From positions 8,374,640-8,438,639 of the forward strand of contig OX393581.1 of the NCBI GenBank assembly GCA_947652605.1: a stretch of 64,000 nt of DNA, in the 5' to 3' direction. Origin of the DNA: Elmis aenea (lineage: Eukaryota; Arthropoda; Insecta; Coleoptera; Elmidae). The translations under genes and the position numbers were made by a program. Shown in pieces: positions 44,736 to 55,339 of this stretch (positions are counted from its first letter, which is position 1; each line of letters opens with the position of its first letter). The notes below the pieces were generated by a model. That model saw nothing but the letters and a program-made list of their open reading frames with translations. It was not told where the DNA came from and ran no database searches.

Positions 44736-46557
44736 CATACCTTTAATTACTATGTTGTTTTTTTTTCATCTCCTTTTCTTGAATTATTCAGGAAACTTTT
44801 ACACAGAGAAAAAGCTTTCATTTAAATCTGCTTATAAATAAATTTATGTACATTATTTGAGAGTAAATTGTGAAAATATTTCGTTGACTACAGTTAAATT
44901 CATTGATTAACTGAAGTTATTCAAAACGTTTGTAGTTTATACTGGAAGTATTTCGTATTTTATTCAGAATGCAATAATTTTAAAAACATTAAAACCATCT
45001 ATCGAGTAATTTTTTTCAGCTAAATCCTATTTTAGAAAAACTGCAAAATACATTCTTAAGAAAACGCAATAAAAAAAATACGTTGGTATTCTATATATCT
45101 CGTAAAAGTCGGTCGACTTAAGGCTGTTTTTTAAACCACCTTCAGTTAAAGGGTTTTAATTATTCGTTAAAATTTATTGGAATTTGTTCCAGTCTACAAA
45201 ATTTAATAAAGCCGCCCCTGTGCTTGTTCTACATTCGAATTTTAAATGCAATTTAAATCGATTCATTCAACTGATGGCGGGTTTGTTAATACTGTCTATC
45301 CTTTCTTCTTTAACGGCTACCTGTGAAATACTTCCCATACTAAAAGCTGTGTTTGCTGCGAATAATTGTTTGGAAATGTGATTACATGTGATGAATGTTG
45401 TTGAACAACGCGTTTTAATGCAGTAGGTAAATAGAGGAGGAATTCTACAATTGAAGGAACTAGTGATGGTGGTCGTTTGAAGTTTCACTGTACAAAAAAT
45501 GTTGGTCATAGTTAAAAAGCAAAAATAGAAACTAAAAATCTTGCGGAGCATCCATAAGTAACTCAATATTTCCTTTAGTAATAGTTTTAAATAACAATTC
45601 GGGAAATTTTTATTTTACATTGTTACTTATTTTTATGAAAGAGGTCAGCTATTGACAATTGTTAACCATTTTATAAAACGGGTGCCTCAATGTAAGGCTC
45701 GACATTATGAGTTTTGGCTTTACTTTCTTTTATTTTTAGAGGTAACAGAAAATTTGTTCTCGTATTTTAAAATATATATTTTTTTATAATTTGGTATATT
45801 TTGTTATGTATTAGACGTTTGGTTTATTGTGGGCCATTATCAATTTTGTTACTTCTTGTGAATGACATAGTGAATGTTGACATTGAAATGTATCGTATAA
45901 CTTAAGAACACTAAGAGAGAAATCAAAAACAAAACAAAAATATTTAAAAATTTGTGAAAAGAATAAAATCATAAAACAAATAATGAATAAAGAAAAAGAA
46001 ATACCGACAACAAGAAAAAAAATAATGGAGAGATGGGGAAATTGTTTAAATAAGTTACCTATTGCAAAATGACAATATATTAGGTCATGATGAAGCTGTT
46101 TTAGTGCACCGATTTAAACAGGCTCTTTTAATGTCAAGCAACTGATGTAACAAAAATAGGTGGTGAATTAAAAACACCACATTTATGCAAAATAAATGTA
46201 TACTGTATGTTCAGAGTAAATACCAAACACTATAAAAAGTCAAAAACAATAAAAATACATTATTAACAGATTTTCCTGCTCATGAGAATAAAACTTTCTT
46301 GTTATTTTGTACCCAACACACTTCTAAGTTTCATTCCCTAGCTGCCTCTATCTATGAATTGTTTCAGTCATATAGCCAATAGCGTACTCCAAGTCCGTCA
46401 GCAGCTTCTTGCAGCAAAAATTTTTTCTCCTTCACGTGTTTTGCTGTTTCTTCATACACGGCTATTGCTGTGTCACCCCTCCACGTCTTCTTCTTGTAAT
46501 TTCCAACCATTTTTCTTCACAGAACAAATAAAAAACAAGATGTTAGACCTTTAAAAC
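44736..46557. other. AT-rich DNA, no gene supported
   Basis: Frames at 45184-45381 (plus) and 45267-45566 (minus) overlap on opposite strands and show no known motif. Confidence 0.35.
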
Positions 46558-46714
46558 AAGGTTTTTTAATTTGTTGTTGTGATAAACATTATAAATATTT
46601 GAACATAAGATAAACAGCAATATACTACATAACTGGTGATTCTGTCTATATTGTTTTTTGTCTTATGTTCAAATATTTATAATTTTCTTCACAACAACAT
46701 ACTAAAAAACCTTC
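46558..46714. repeat. Hairpin of ~57-bp arms
   Basis: AAGGTTTTTTAATTTGTTGT ... CATTATAAATATTTGAACAT (46559-46609) is repeated inverted at 46657-46714 (ATGTTCAAATATTTATAATT ... ACTAAAAAACCTT), with about 40 bp between. It is non-coding and probably a small foldback element. Confidence 0.7.
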
Positions 46715-47074
46715 GTAAGCTGTACCAAATGAGTTTTAAAAGGTTTTACAACTTGTTTTTTTTGTTTTCACAGCCTAATGTCAAAGAAAACCTTAGTAAC
46801 TTGCGTACTCGTATTATTGAATGTAACTTCATCAATTTAGAATATTTGGAATAGGAAAAAAATTAGGAATTTAAATAGGTCATAGCCAACTATAGTTTCT
46901 ATTTAAAAAAATGTAAGTTTGTGTCATAACTTTTTAACGGCGAGCGTAAACAATTTTTTTTCAGTAACATTGAATTTTACATAAAAATATCCAAAAATAT
47001 TCTTTCTATATTTTTTCGATATTTACAACAATAACGGAGATATAACACATTATTACTACAACAACAAAAAAAAC

Positions 47075-47235
47075 AGTTTTTTTTCTAATAGCTTATAAAC
47101 CGGAAATGATAGAATTTTTATGAAAGGGTTAAGTTTGTCTTAAAAAAACTGCACTATTTTGATAATTTTGCCGTTTCTCTATCTTAACTATTAAGCATGA
47201 TAGCCATGTAACCACATCGAATTTGGACCACCCTG
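47075..47235 (+). repeat. Terminal part of the CATCGAATTTGGACCACCCTG family
   Basis: It ends CATCGAATTTGGACCACCCTG followed by TA, preceded by GTTTCTCTATCTTAACTATT. It shares its right end with the mini-MITE at 36784-36876. The left boundary is uncertain. Confidence 0.55.
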
Positions 47236-47308
47236 TACAGTGTTTCAATTTTTTTTCATTTAGTGTTGACCAATCACATAAAAAATCTCTATATCATTTT
47301 TTCTTTTT

Positions 47309-47439
47309 ACTTTTATGATGGAAATAAAACGCTTTGTTCAAATGCGTTGGGTCACGTTAAGTTAGATTAAGTTGTAGCATTGTTCTTAATTTTAATTGGA
47401 GCAAGCATTGGTACAAAGTTTGTTAATAGACGCCTGAAA
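47309..47439 (+). repeat. 131-bp direct repeat, upstream copy
   Basis: It matches 48224-48354 with about four differences (for example GCGTTGGGTC against GCGTGGGGTC). The pair flanks exactly the LINE fragment 47440-48223, as a very long target-site duplication would. Confidence 0.9.
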
Positions 47440-48223
47440 ACAGAAAAAAACCTGCAACATAATTTACAAACTCTAAACCTGGAATTGAAAAAAATTAATA
47501 TGAAAATAAATACCGAAAAAACTAAAACTATGATCGTTACAACAGAAAACAAAGGGCATAGCATCACTTTAAATGGGCTTAGGTTAGAACAGGTAGAAAG
47601 CTTTAAATATTTAGGAGTGATCATAAAGAATAATGGAGGAATGGACAAGGAAATAAGCGAAAGGACAGGAAATGTGGGAAGAATATTTAACAGTTTAAGA
47701 ACAACATTTTTTGGAAATAGAGAAGTCCCAAAAACAACAAAAGTAGAAGTGGTCAAAAAGGTAGTAACTCCAGCACTTTTATACGGAAGTGAAATGTGGG
47801 CACTAACAAATAAAAATAGTAGCCGAGTGAATGCAGCTGAAATGAGATTTCTAAGAAAAATCCAAGGAAAAACAAAAAATGACAGAATCAGAAACGAAAC
47901 ATATAGAGAACAATTAAAGATAAAATTAGTTGAAACAAAAATACAGGAAAGGCAGCTGGGATGGTTGGGTCACATTTATAGGATGAAAGAAGAAAGGTTA
48001 ACTAGAAGAGCATATGAAGCAAGAACACAGGGAAAAAACAAACGAGGTAGACCAAGAAAAACCTGGTACGACTAAGTTAAAAAAGCAGCAGCGGATAGAA
48101 ACATCAAATGGAAAGACATAAAAAGGCTAGCACAAGACAGAAAAACATGGAAAAAAATCAGCACAACACAACTCAACAGTCCTACACCTAACAGTAGAAG
48201 GACTCATGACTAAATAATAATAA
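47440..48223 (+). pseudogene. 5'-truncated LINE: RT thumb and C-terminal domain
   Basis: The frame reads LKKINMKINTEKTKTMIV, SFKYLGVIIKNNG (RT thumb), VVTPALLYGSEMWAL, MRFLRKIQGKTKNDRIRNET, LGWLGHIYRMKEERL and NKRGRPRKTWYD, then a single TAA (48073-48075). It continues in frame as VKKAAADRNIKWKDIK to QLNSPTPNSRRTHD and a final TAA at 48211. The start lies just downstream of the missing FADD box. The 3' tail is ATAATAATAA. One nonsense codon in about 257 makes it fairly young. The motif order is that of RTE/Proto-like insect LINEs. Relatives are at 48551-48747 and 32133-32236. Confidence 0.85.
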
Positions 48224-48354
48224 ACTTTTATGATGGAAATCAAACGCTTTGTTCAAATGCGTGGGGTCACGTTAAGTTAGATTAAGTTGTAGCATTGTTC
48301 TTAATTTTAATTAGAGCAAGCCTTGGTACAAAGTTTGTTAATAGACGCCTGAAA
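48224..48354 (+). repeat. 131-bp direct repeat, downstream copy
   Basis: Second copy of 47309-47439, starting directly after the ATAATAATAA tail of the LINE fragment. Confidence 0.9.
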
Positions 48355-48550
48355 TATACACTACTTGGAGAAATTTAGACTTGGACTTGATCCTTAGCGC
48401 GCTACGTTTCACTTTGATTATTATACATAGTTGGACCGCTGAATACACCATTTTCGTTAATTCATGTAATAGACCTACATCAAAAATCTGTCTTCATCTT
48501 TCTTCATTAATTTTAAAAAGGTGAAAAATCTCAATAAACTCTATTAAAAT

Positions 48551-48747
48551 AGAGAAGCCCCAAAACCAACAAAAGTGGAAGTGGTAAAAAGGTAGTAACT
48601 CCGGCACTTTTATACAGAAGTGAGACGTGGACACTCACAAATGAAAATAGTAACCGAGTGAATGCAGACGAAATGAGATTTTTAAGAAAAATCCATGGAA
48701 AAACCAAAAAAGATAGAATCAGAAACGAAACATATAGAGAACAATAT
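48551..48747 (+). pseudogene. Internal LINE fragment, same family as 47440-48223
   Basis: It matches 47721-47911 closely: EAPKPTKVEVV (one base lost afterwards), TPALLYRSETWTLTNENSNR and VNADEMRFLRKIHGKTKKDR, ending at YREQ. Both ends are broken, so it is not a simple 5'-truncated insertion. The next bases enter the TATATAAAAGAGCTTG repeat. Confidence 0.8.
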
Positions 48748-48749
48748 CT

Positions 48750-48900
48750 ATCTTCTATCTTCTTCTATATATATAAAAGAGCTTGTTTGTGTGTTTGTTT
48801 GTTTGTTCGCTATAGAATCCTAGGTCCGTTGACCGATCGGGACCAAATTTTGCACAGATGGATTTATAACTGTTTAAAAAAATTTAAACAGATGGTTCTA
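48750..48900 (+). repeat. TATATAAAAGAGCTTG ... GACCGATCGGGACC repeat
   Basis: TATATATAAAAGAGCTTGTT, a TTTG microsatellite, TTCGCTATAGAATCCTAGG and CGTTGACCGATCGGGACC form a pattern common at transposon ends in insect genomes (from memory). No frame of interest. Confidence 0.4.
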
Positions 48901-50269
48901 ATGAAAGATTTGTACATAAACCAAGATTAACTTTGTATTGAACACGAGTTAAGTTAAAACAATCCTTGTTTGCATTTCCGGCATTAATCAATACAAAATT
49001 AACGTTAATTTCTTCAGAAAGTCTTTTATTTCTTACGTAATATCTAGAATTGCATGTCGTATTTGCAATTTGCGTGATTTGTTAAATTCTGTGAACTGGT
49101 TTACAGAGACGTCCGATTTGAAAAAAACTCATGAATTTTAAAGCTCGTCTAGCTCATTATTTGCATTAATGACGTCGGAAACTAATTAAAAATATCAGCA
49201 TATCTGGTAAATGGCGAAATTAGTATGTATTAATCAATTTTTTGGAGTCGCTATGGATTGGCGGAGGACTTGTTTACTAAAAAAATATCGGGTTTTTCTC
49301 GCGGCATATTTGGTTTATTAGTCACAGATCGGTAGCCTGCAAGCGAATATTTTTTTGAGGTTTTAAAGAGCGTTGACTTGGTTTTAGGATGTTTGCCGCA
49401 TTTTTTAAGGTTATTTTATCCTGCATTAATGTTTAAGTTTTGCTAATTTTAAGTTTTAGGGAGAAAATAAAATCTGTATCAGGCTAAATTTGAATAATTT
49501 GTTGTTTTTATAGCTTTCAAGTTCAAATTAAACTGGTTATTTTTTTATCTGCGCTTATAAAACAAAAAACTTACTTGTTTTGAGTTATTGGTTGCTGTAG
49601 CCACGAAGTTCAATGTAAATTTAGCGAGATGTGATGCAATGCAATCTATGAACGTAATAAAGATGCTTTTTCTCAGAGTGGTTTGTGGTTGGATGCTGCT
49701 GTGTTGTAAAGCTGCAGCCCTGGCGGATGATTTAATTCTCCAGTGAGGCTTTAGATGCATTTCCCATGATTTTCACTCCATTGCAACGCGTTGCAGCTGT
49801 TGTAGAATTACACATAGTTAAATGTGCATTAACACAGAAAAAAAAACTCTTATATTAACTAAAAGGTGTCTTAACTCACAGCTGCATATAGATTTTACTT
49901 TACAAAAAAAGATACAAATGTGTAATTGTTGAGAATTAAAAAAATCTATTAGGTGCTCAAAAAAATTCTCTTTTGGCTAAGATTTATTAAGATAGTAAAA
50001 ATTCATGATACTAAGTTGATAAAGAATAATGCACAGTAAAACAAAAAAATGCAAGTAAAAATTTCTTCAGTACAAAAATTACATTCATAGTAAAAAAAAA
50101 GATCAAATAAAAATCTGCTGAGTTAAATGTGTACAGTGTAAATTATTTATCACATACTAACTTATAAATAAACAGATTTTTTTTATTTATACAGAATTTA
50201 AAATTATAATAATGATTTATTACAATTAATAGTAAAATTAGTAGTAGTTAGATTGTGTAAGTCAATAAG
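48901..50269. other. Mostly AT-rich DNA, one GC-richer patch
   Basis: 49575-49800 is GC-richer. On the minus strand it holds an AAAACAA|GTAAGTTT splice-donor match near 49573 and a 71-codon frame without a known motif. Too little to call an exon. Confidence 0.3.
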
Positions 50270-51204
50270 GTATAAGGTTATATGGGTCTATAGTCAACCG
50301 TTTTGCGAAAATTGCATTTTCATGAAAATAGTACTTTCAAACTTCAAAGTTAAAAACTATGAAAAATTTGAAGAAATTCGCTTGGAAATTAGATTTGCAA
50401 TAGATTATTTAACACTTTGCAACAACTACATTTTTAAAATATTATACAGGGCGTTTTTTACCCTTGGTCAAACTTGTGAAACTTTAAATATCGATAACTC
50501 ATTTTTTTTTTTAATTCAACACCCTATATTATTTTACTCAATCCTATAGAAAATTAAGTAAGTTAGTCCTTCGAAAACATACAGCCTGTTTTACACCAAG
50601 ATTCATATTTTTTGAGATATCGCGATTTTATTGTTCATTATTAGAGCACCGTTAATAATTTTGAGTAAGCTATGAAGGTAGACGGCGGTAATTAAAACAA
50701 TTGAAAGAAAATTTTATAATTTTATCTTTTGCCTACGTATTTAAAAAAAAAGTTATCGATGTTTAAAGTTTTACAAGTTTGACCAAGCGTAGAAAACGCC
50801 TTGTATAATATTTTAAAAATGTAGGTAGTGCAAAGTGTTAAATAATCTATTGTCAATTTAATCTCCAAGCGATTTTATTCAGAATTCTTTTAAATGTTGA
50901 AAATTTTTGAAAGTACTGCATTTTCATGAAAATGCAATTTTCACTAAAACGGTTGACTTTAGACTCATATAACCTTATATATTTTTTGAAGTAAATTTAG
51001 AGAGGAATACAAAAATGTAAAAATATACATTCCATTAGAAAAAGTAAAACTTTGATGTGCCATTCTTTTTTGAGCACCCTGTATGTTGTAAAATATTTTT
51101 AAAATGTAGCCCTTCTTGACTTACATAATCTAATCGCGACAGAAGTTTGAAAATATATACCGTTTCGCCATAAAACTCCGTGGCGTCCGTCATGACTCAC
51201 CCTG
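50270..51204. mobile_element. Second foldback copy of the mariner core family
   Basis: The left arm (about 50275-50540) and right arm (about 50745-50975) are inverted repeats sharing TATGGGTCTATAGTCAACCG, ACACTTTGCA and CTTGGTCAAACTTGTGAAAC. The centre is near 50640. The right side continues through decayed blocks to CACCCTG at 51198-51204, followed by TA, matching 22380-22579. The GC-rich outer units of the 18649 element are absent. No transposase remains. Confidence 0.7.
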
Positions 51205-51609
51205 TATAAGCATTTCATCTTCTTAATATTTTCCTTATTTTTTTTTACCCGATTATAGGCAGCTATTTGTGTCTCTAATCTTATTGTTGGACACTTCGAT
51301 TATGTTTTTAATTTTCTTAGCGTAAGCTAATGACCATTTCTATTCCATTTTAAAAGCCAAAATTTTCAATTGATTTAAACCTAACCTAATCTGACCTTAC
51401 CGAACTTTACTTGATCTGACCAGACCTATTTCACCTGTCAATTTATTTACCGTTAAATTAACCTAACTGTATATATTTAATTTTTTATTTTGTGTATAAT
51501 TTTTTACTGTGAATCTACTTTATATAATTAAAAGATGATTTATTTTTGTTTGGGTCGTTCTATGCCATATTTGACTATTTTGAATTGGGAAAATAACTAT
51601 TTTTAATTA

Positions 51610-51862
51610 AAGATTTATCGATAACTTAGTGAACCAGAAAGAGCAAAGGAAAATAAATCTAGATCTCATAGTTAACATGAAAAAGTTACGGGAAGAAAAT
51701 GTTATATTTGCATACTTTTTTCTGAAGTACAGGGATCTTTGTACTTTTAAAAATAGGTTGTAGCTCCTCGCATACTTGGGAATAATTAATCTTATTAAGA
51801 AAAACCTGTATCTCTTGTAATAAACGAAATTCCCTTACTGGAAAGTTATCTGGGACACCCTG
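51610..51862 (+). repeat. MITE copy, CTGGGACACCCTGTA family
   Basis: It ends GTTATCTGGGACACCCTG then TA and contains TTTGTACTTTTAAAAATAGG, TTGTAGCTCCTC and AACCTGTATCTCTTGTAATA. The left terminus is eroded. Confidence 0.65.
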
Positions 51863-53000
51863 TAGACAAGACCGTGATGTTTAGGTACAGCGTACCAAAC
51901 TAAATTGTAAATTGTTGTTTAAAAAGTTTAAGAAGCATTGACACAAACAACTAGTAACCTGCAAACTTGTGTACCTTTAACGTCATTTTGAATTAAATTA
52001 CTAAACTAGTCAAGACTCCAAAGAAGTCGCTTAATAATCAAAGAACTTTTTTATATTACTTGAACCTCTCACTCGCCACCGTATTGGAAAACGATCAAAC
52101 TTCATTAGCAAAGCTTTTTTACGATAAGACAATTTTGAACAAAGACATTACCATAGTTCCTGTAGACTGCTTTTTGTTTATATGTAAAAACGTCACTTAC
52201 CAGCACTTGCAACGTCTAGTATTATATTTTAGGATATATTAGGTGCCATTAAATTTGTTTGATTATACGTTAAACTTCTGAAATTTTGCCAAATCCCATT
52301 TCAACTACTTGAAGTCCATATTTATCAAAGCGATAACATCTAAGCTATGATCGCATTGTGCTTGCCTAGTTGGACGCATGGGAATAAATCAGTTCTCAAG
52401 TTTCAAGGATTCAAATTTAGACAACTAACGTACAGGAAGGAAGCAATTTTTAATTTGCTCGAGTTGTTAGTTTTCACGGTAAATTGTTTTAAATTGGCCA
52501 TCGTGACATAATTTTGCATATTGTTGCTGTAACTTATTGAAAAACGACAGGATAATGAAGTCATAAATAATAGAACTAATATATTCCAAGTGTTCGTTGA
52601 AGTTAATTACACCTGACAGAAACTTTATTTTAGTTCGCGGTTTATTTAAACGGAATTATGCTTTTTTAACATTTACATAACAATTATTTTGATCATTCTT
52701 TTCATGTTCCTTAATAAATGAATGCGTTACTATTTTCGTAGATTATACGTTAGTCCTGTGAGATTTTAATCATGCGATGTACTACATTTTTTCAATTTTA
52801 CAAGCAATATAAAAACTGTTGTAGGTTTCTCAAGGTGATTTGCAAATATTGTATTTAAGGATCATTATTTATGAAAAATTTATATGATTGACAGGATTTA
52901 ACCACCGATAACTAATTTAGGACCGATAATTCCACTACTGTCATTAATGGCAATGCAAATGCATACGATTTTATCACATAAATGAGAACCTTACTATTTG
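51863..53000. other. AT-rich DNA, nothing recognised
   Basis: No supported gene or shared repeat. Confidence 0.35.
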
Positions 53001-53153
53001 CAATCGGATAAATTTTTGTTTACCTTCACAATAAAATCTTGGAATCTTTGTTTATCTTCACCATGACAAAGCAATAAAATTTTGGAATCTTTGTTTAATT
53101 CACCATAGCAACGCAATAAAATTTTAGAGTGTTTGTCTACTTCACCATAGCAA
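53001..53153 (+). repeat. 42-bp tandem repeat, about 3.6 copies
   Basis: The unit is CAATAAAATTTTGGAATCTT then TGTTTACTTCACCATAGCAACG, with copies starting near 53028, 53070 and 53112 and a partial one before. Small differences distinguish the units. Confidence 0.8.
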
Positions 53154-53584
53154 CGTTTAGAATAATGTCAAAAATTAAGTTTTTAACGTGTGTTTTATTG
53201 TTTGACCTGAATTGAACAGCTTTTAATTTAAATAATAACTAATATATTTAAAAATGTGCGAGTCAGCAAAGAGATTTGGTACTGCAAACAAAGAAAGTAT
53301 AAATAAATAAATATTTGTATAGGTAATTCTTATCAGTCGTGGTTCGAGGTTAAAATTTTAGCAGGCCAAATTTTTATTTGTAACACTCGTTATTGCTTTT
53401 CAATTTATTCTCTGTAATTTTTACTAAACAACAACTTGTGTCGAATCAAAATTTAGCCGGCTAATTTTAACCTCTTATGGTATTACCCCCTAAAAAATTT
53501 ACAATTCAACTGGGTTAAAAAAAAAACTAATATAATTTCAAATCAAAATCTTACAGTAAATATTTCTATAAAAAAAAAATTATT

Positions 53585-53920
53585 GAAGGCAATTCCTTAT
53601 CGAAAATTAAGGAGGGCCATTCATACATTCTTTTTCATTAGACGTCTCTTTTCGGAGTTACACCCCCCTATAAAGGAGCTGTAAAATTACTGTTTATTTT
53701 ATTTCTCAACTTTGAAGATGTGTAGGAGAATGGTATTTGGTAAATGCTTTGTACTTATTAAAAGGTTTCCCATAATTATATTTTCCCCCTCCCACCTTCA
53801 CAAGGGGCTGAAAAGTGAGACCCCTTTTGGTTTTTTTATCAGAACTTTGGAGGCTTGCATTTTTCAATTTAAAAATTTTCATTTGTAAGCTTGACTTATT
53901 CGAAATTTTTTTTTATTCCT
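53585..53920 (-). repeat. Inverted partial copy of the 37821-38312 MITE
   Basis: ATCGAAAATTAAGGAGGGCC, TTTTCGGAGTTACACCCCCC, TCCCACCTTCACAAGGGGCT and AAAAGTGAGACCCC are the reverse complements of blocks at 38030-38270. No terminus is intact. Just upstream, GAGGTTAAAATT / AATTTTAACCTC (53348, 53465) forms a small inverted repeat. Confidence 0.65.
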
Positions 53921-55011
53921 TAATTATATAATATTATAATAACCCTTTGGAAATACAATTTTTGCTACGAAGACTCACACTTTGTCTTCATGACTGACCG
54001 ATACATTTTAGACTTTGACCTGTTTCTTAAAAAAAAAATACATTTTTTTCTAAGAATCTTTGATTAGTCAATTGTTCTGCAAAATACATATTTAAAACAA
54101 CGCATTTTGCACAAATACCAGCCCAAAAAAAAGAAGAAAAATATTTTAAAACAGAAGAAAAATGTGAAAAAAAGAAGAAAAATATGAACAATTTACTTTT
54201 ACATTTGTTGTATAATATAATGTAAATGGTAAGTTTTTTAATTAATTTTTGGAGCTTAGAATTAACTCATAATTTAGATATGTTCTAAATGAAGTAACAT
54301 CTCAACAGTTTAACTATTAACACTGACCTTCAGACTCCGAAAAATATCATTCAACATACCTAGTTGAGTTTTTTTAAATTAAATTATCTCAACGAGAAGT
54401 TCGTGCACTTTGCAATCGGCATCGTCTTTGAAAAAAAATATCTCAAGCAATAATAAATTGCCTGTTATTAGCTAATCAGGATTACAACTGATTTAAATAC
54501 CTTTTGCAGAAAAAATTCAAAAACAACACGAGTTTTTCAGCAGCGTTAATTGGCATTAGATTCCAAGAATTTTGTTAAGAGGTGTTGTAAGAAGATATGT
54601 GAGACATATACACGTATGTCTAGATCTGCTAGAAAATTTATCACCGCGGGCATTCTGATTAAAACAAAACCAAGAAACTTACATGGTCATTATAAGCAAG
54701 TTGAACGATCAAGCATGCCAAACTTTGCGTGATTATAATGTTTTCCGCTGTCTTATTATAACATAAATGGTGTATAAGATGGTGTAAATGTTTAAAATTG
54801 TCGGTTAATCTTTATTGTGGTGTCTTGACTTTGAAACAAAAACAGGCGTTAAAACAAAAACAGGAGGGCATTGTCCCATGCCATCATCTTTAAAAAAAGT
54901 TAATAGCAGCGCTCATTAGATACTATAAATATAAAAATTGGAAATAGAATTAGGGTTTCGACAATAGAACAAATCAAATATGATATGTTTACGTTCAGTG
55001 TTAACTGCTTC
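53921..55011. other. AT-rich DNA, nothing recognised
   Basis: A purine-rich AAGAAGAAAAAT stretch lies at 54125-54190. No supported gene. Confidence 0.35.
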
Positions 55012-55215
55012 TTCATTTTCCATCCCTGTTTTGCGTACCCACTTTCCTGCATGCGTAGTAAATATCCTAGCAGTTTTAATTGATTTGAACCCATCTTTTT
55101 TGGTATATCTTTTTTCCTAGGCTTTTTTCATTATTTCATTGCTAATTTTGTTAATTATTCTGCGTCTCAAGTTTAATTGCAAGAAGAATTAATATGTACA
55201 CTGCATTAAATACTC
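55012..55215 (-). pseudogene. LINE 3' fragment, related to 10908-11250
   Basis: The minus strand reads LRRRIINKISNEIMKK, then a frame break, then GSNQLKLLGYLLRMQESGYA and KQGWKMKKQ. This parallels DKISNEKIRN...NKMETN-LRWLEHSLRMPESR...IGWKM at 10.9-11.1 kb. The RGRPR motif and 3' end are missing. Confidence 0.65.
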
Positions 55216-55339
55216 GCATCTAAGAAAGTTAACATCCTGGGATATTTTAATGACCATCCTCAGCGGTCAATTATTCGATTGGAAGTTTCTTTTAAGATAT
55301 CCTGATTGAAAAGAAATCCTACAGGAAAAAAATGAAAGC

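Noticed and set aside
49540..49800. Possible minus-strand exon with a GTAAGT donor
   Set aside because: No promoter or acceptor partner and no recognised peptide; mentioned only as a GC-richer patch.
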